This document shows, piece after piece, positions 61,689 to 64,000 of a stretch of 64,000 nucleotides of DNA. Made by a program: the position numbers and the translations under genes. Source of the DNA: Gordionus sp. m RMFG-2023 (Eukaryota > Nematomorpha > Gordioida > Chordodea > Parachordodidae); assembly GCF_954871325.1 (NCBI RefSeq), contig NC_088775.1, positions 41,827,561 through 41,891,560 on the forward strand. Direction: 5' to 3'. A model generated the notes under the pieces. That model was not told the DNA's origin, made no database searches, and worked only from the letters and a program-made list of their open reading frames with translations. The first letter of the stretch is position 1; every line of letters starts with the position of its first letter.

Positions 61689-62600
61689 AGTGTTCAAATT
61701 AACATTTAATAGAAATTAAGAGATATATCAATATAATTTTTCTTAATATTCAATTAATTTAGTTATATCATTTAATTACTATGGTTATTGAGAATCTATT
61801 TATAGAAGCAACAGATAGATCTTATTTAGGTATAGTTTTCACACCATAAAATAATTAAATTATATGTCTTAAATTCTATGAAAATTTCAATTGTATCGTA
61901 AAAGAAAAGAATTAATATTATTTTAAGTTTGAGGTTCATTCCCCAAGCTTTAAAATAGCTCAATGGGCTACATCTTGAATAGTGTCCAAATTAACATGCA
62001 ATAGAAATTAAGGGATATATCAAATAAATTTTACTTTCAATTATGGTTGATATTGAAAAACTATTTATAGAAGCAACAGATAAAATTTAGATATAGTTTT
62101 TACACTATAAAATAATTTTATTTTTAAATTCTATGAAAATTTTAATTGTATCAAAGAGAATACAATTAATATAATTTTAAATTTGAGATTCATTCCCCAA
62201 TCTTTAAAATAGCTCAATGGGCTACATCTAGAATAGTGTCCAAATTAACATGCAATAGAAATTAAGGGATATATCAAATAAATTTTACTTAATATTCAAT
62301 TAATTTAGTATCATTTAATTACTATGGTTGATATTGAAAAACTATTTATAGAAGCAACAGATAAATCTCATTTAGATATTTACACTTTAAATAATTAAAT
62401 TATTCTTAAATTCTATGAAAATTTTAATTGTATCAAAGAGAATACAATTAATATTATTTTAAGTTTGAGGTTCATTCCCCAAGCTTTAAAATAGCTCAAT
62501 GGGCTACATCTAGAATCTTGTCCAAATTAACATGCAAGAAATTAAGGAATATATCAAATAAATTTTTCTTAATATTCAATTTATTTATATCATTTAATAA
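61689..62600. repeat. Tandem repeat, three full units plus a partial, about 250-290 bp
   Basis: Unit starts marked by gtgtccaaattaacatgcaa lie near 61689, 61981, 62234 and 62517, giving periods of about 292, 253 and 283 bp. Shared landmarks: agaagcaacagata, tcattccccaagctttaaaa, tagctcaatgggctacatct. It lies within the Harbinger-bearing insertion. Confidence 0.85.
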
Positions 62601-62879
62601 CATAATGTCTATAAAAATTAAATATGTAAACATAATTAAATAAAATATTTTCAAAAATAAATTTTATACAATAATAAATATTTAATAATTTATGAAATTT
62701 ATAAATTTGTCTCTAAGAATTTTTGATTCAATTGAAGTAGAATTATTTTCTCTGCTAGGTAAGAAAGGTCTTGTAGTGAGGTTTATCATTGTTGTATCTA
62801 ATTTGGATGATTACATAAAGCAGGCAGATCAAGTGTATGGTTCACCAACTATTAATATATTTTTAAGATATAATAAAAT

Positions 62880-63125
62880 TAATACAATGTAACCTCTATA
62901 TAAAGAGCTATTTCTATACTCTACCATCACTCTGCTTTCCATATGCTCCCACATCTATATAAATAAATTTCCTGTTAATGTCTGTTAGGGCTAACAGGTT
63001 AATTGAAAATCTATGCTTGCAGTTAAAAAATTGTGAGCCACAAGAGGGCTCTTGATATATATATGTTTTCCATCTATAGCCCCAAAACAATTTGGGAATC
63101 CTGGAAGCAGGAATTCCTGGGAAAA
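62880..63125 (-). pseudogene. PIF/Harbinger DDE transposase fragment
   Basis: On the minus strand, FPNCFGAIDGKHIYIKSP (about 63105-63050) carries the first catalytic Asp of the Harbinger DDE domain. After frame changes, FIYIDVGAYGKQSDG-like text (about 62960-62920) with the second Asp ends in YRNSSLYRG (about 62905-62880). GAIDGKH and D-x-GxxGxxSDG-xx-NSSLY are diagnostic of the family. The third catalytic residue and the rest are not recognisable. Stops and frameshifts are present. Confidence 0.82.
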
Positions 63126-63810
63126 ATAAAGATAAGTAAATATTAATATTGATTTATTATAATTTACTCTTTCCTAATCATTTTTATTAGGCCTACCTAT
63201 GCATGTGAATATGTACAGCAGCATTCCAAATTGCTGTGCACACTGATTTCACAATATAAACTATACAGGATTTTGAAATCCTTGAGCTATAAGCAAGTTG
63301 TGCAAATTATACACCATAAATACCTATTATATAAATAATTAATAATGAATTAAATTTATTTTAAATCATCTTGTATAATTATAAAATGAGAATGTGTTAA
63401 ATCGCCTTTATTATTAATATATTCAGAAAAAAGATTTCTTTTAACATATATTTGAGATGTCTTGCTCCTTTTCCTTTCTTTATTTTTTTTAAGGAAATAT
63501 AATGCAAGTAATTTTTTTTGTTTTAAATTTATCATATTAAAATTAAACTTAACGCATCAATTTAAACAAGGTTGCGTTTACGTTTTTATATATGCGTTTT
63601 GAAACGCTGCGTTGCAATGTTCAATTTGTGCGCACTATAACCCTAGTTAAATAAATATAATCATTTATTAATTGTAAATTAGCAAATTTAATATTGTAAA
63701 ATTAGCCGAGTTCAAATTTCCAAAATCACTAATTAACTATATTATTCATTTTTAAATTTAAGTACCATGCCTATTCCTAAAAGAAGGTCCAAATAAGTAC
63801 AAGAGTATAA

Positions 63811-64000
63811 ATAAACATATAGTTTATAATCCTCTATTATATATAATTGGTTATAAAATATTAGGTAAAGTGCCACATTTACAGACGTATTTGAATGTTA
63901 TATAATATATTAAAGTTAATATTTTAATAAATTTTATTAATAAATGATTTTGATAATAAATATAAGTAACTATTTGCATTCAATTTTTTAACGCCATCTA
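63811..64000. other. AT-rich tail, nothing recognised
   Basis: A short AT-rich stretch follows the last piece of repeat copy 2. No feature. Confidence 0.4.

Larger units (their letters stand above)
60917..63638 (-). mobile_element. Insertion bearing PIF/Harbinger remains, about 2.7 kb
   Basis: Compared with repeat copy 1 (aaattattatataaccctt), the insertion sits between ...aaattattat and tataacccta..., allowing a 3-bp TAT duplication, the usual PIF/Harbinger size. The right end GTGCGCACAAATTG (complement), with ACGCAGCGTTTCAAAACGC inside, looks like a Harbinger TIR; the left end does not match it, so the left side may be truncated or a different piece. It contains a transposase fragment at 62.88-63.12 kb and tandem repeats at 61.69-62.6 kb. 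A short open stretch near 61289 (MWNSQQQQKPKVLNDNRLIN) is unassigned. Confidence 0.6.
54181..63810. repeat. CAGTGGCG repeat, copy 2, split by three insertions
   Basis: The same landmarks as copy 1 occur in the same order but in four pieces: 54181-54410, 54998-55074, 60824-60916 and 63639-63810. The gaps are a LINE 3' end (54411-54997), the long-TIR element (55075-60823) and a PIF/Harbinger-bearing segment (about 60917-63638). Joining the breakpoints against copy 1 shows each gap is a clean insertion. Confidence 0.85.

Noticed and set aside
1-64000. A complete virus-like or Polinton-type element, or a new defence-type gene cluster
   Set aside because: No capsid, protein-primed polymerase, packaging ATPase or clustered unknown genes were recognised; the large structures are explained by known transposon classes and by the p52 gene.

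Overview
The window is very AT-rich eukaryotic DNA (about three quarters A+T by eye) with spliceosomal introns. Its transposon mix points to an animal or close animal relative: hAT, P/THAP, piggyBac, IS630-Tc1, PIF/Harbinger, long-TIR MULE/foldback-like DNA, LINEs with a C-terminal restriction-like nuclease, and Ty3/gypsy fossils. I cannot name the species. Nothing bacterial is present: no operons, CRISPR array or rRNA genes, and I saw no tRNA gene.

One conserved host gene stands out. On the minus strand, from about 37.1 kb down to 9.45 kb, nine exons with matching GT-AG sites and phases encode the N-terminal ~325 residues of the TFIIH subunit p52 (GTF2H4/Tfb2). Introns 1-3 are only 37-41 bp. 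Intron 4 is about 21.3 kb and intron 6 about 4.4 kb, and both are filled with transposons. The last ~140 residues were not found and may lie beyond the left edge.

Layout. 1-9.4 kb: gene-poor AT-rich DNA, a gypsy fossil, two small MITEs and a 764-bp hAT deletion derivative with a perfect 8-bp target site duplication (TSD). 9.4-15.2 kb: p52 exons 5-9, with an R2/NeSL-like LINE in intron 6. 15.2-36.5 kb: giant intron 4, holding LINE and gypsy fragments, hAT MITEs, an IS630-Tc1 derivative, and a 6.7-kb hAT element carrying two other hAT elements. 36.5-37.1 kb: p52 exons 1-4. 37.18-45.04 kb: a 7.85-kb P-like (THAP) element, inserted 77 bp upstream of the likely p52 start codon and itself holding an LTR-flanked gypsy fossil. 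46.06-53.43 kb: a Ty3/gypsy fossil with both LTRs, invaded by a nearly intact piggyBac at TTAA. 53.65-63.81 kb: two head-to-tail copies of a ~535-bp repeat. The second copy is split three times: by a LINE 3' end, by a 5.75-kb long-TIR element with a 9-bp TSD and an OTU-protease-like gene, and by a PIF/Harbinger-bearing segment.

The most interesting items are the p52 gene with its extreme intron-size contrast, the OTU-carrying long-TIR element whose unoccupied site is preserved in the neighbouring repeat copy, and the almost intact spliced piggyBac. Coordinates were counted by hand and could be off by a base or so. Family assignments rest on remembered motifs, not searches.
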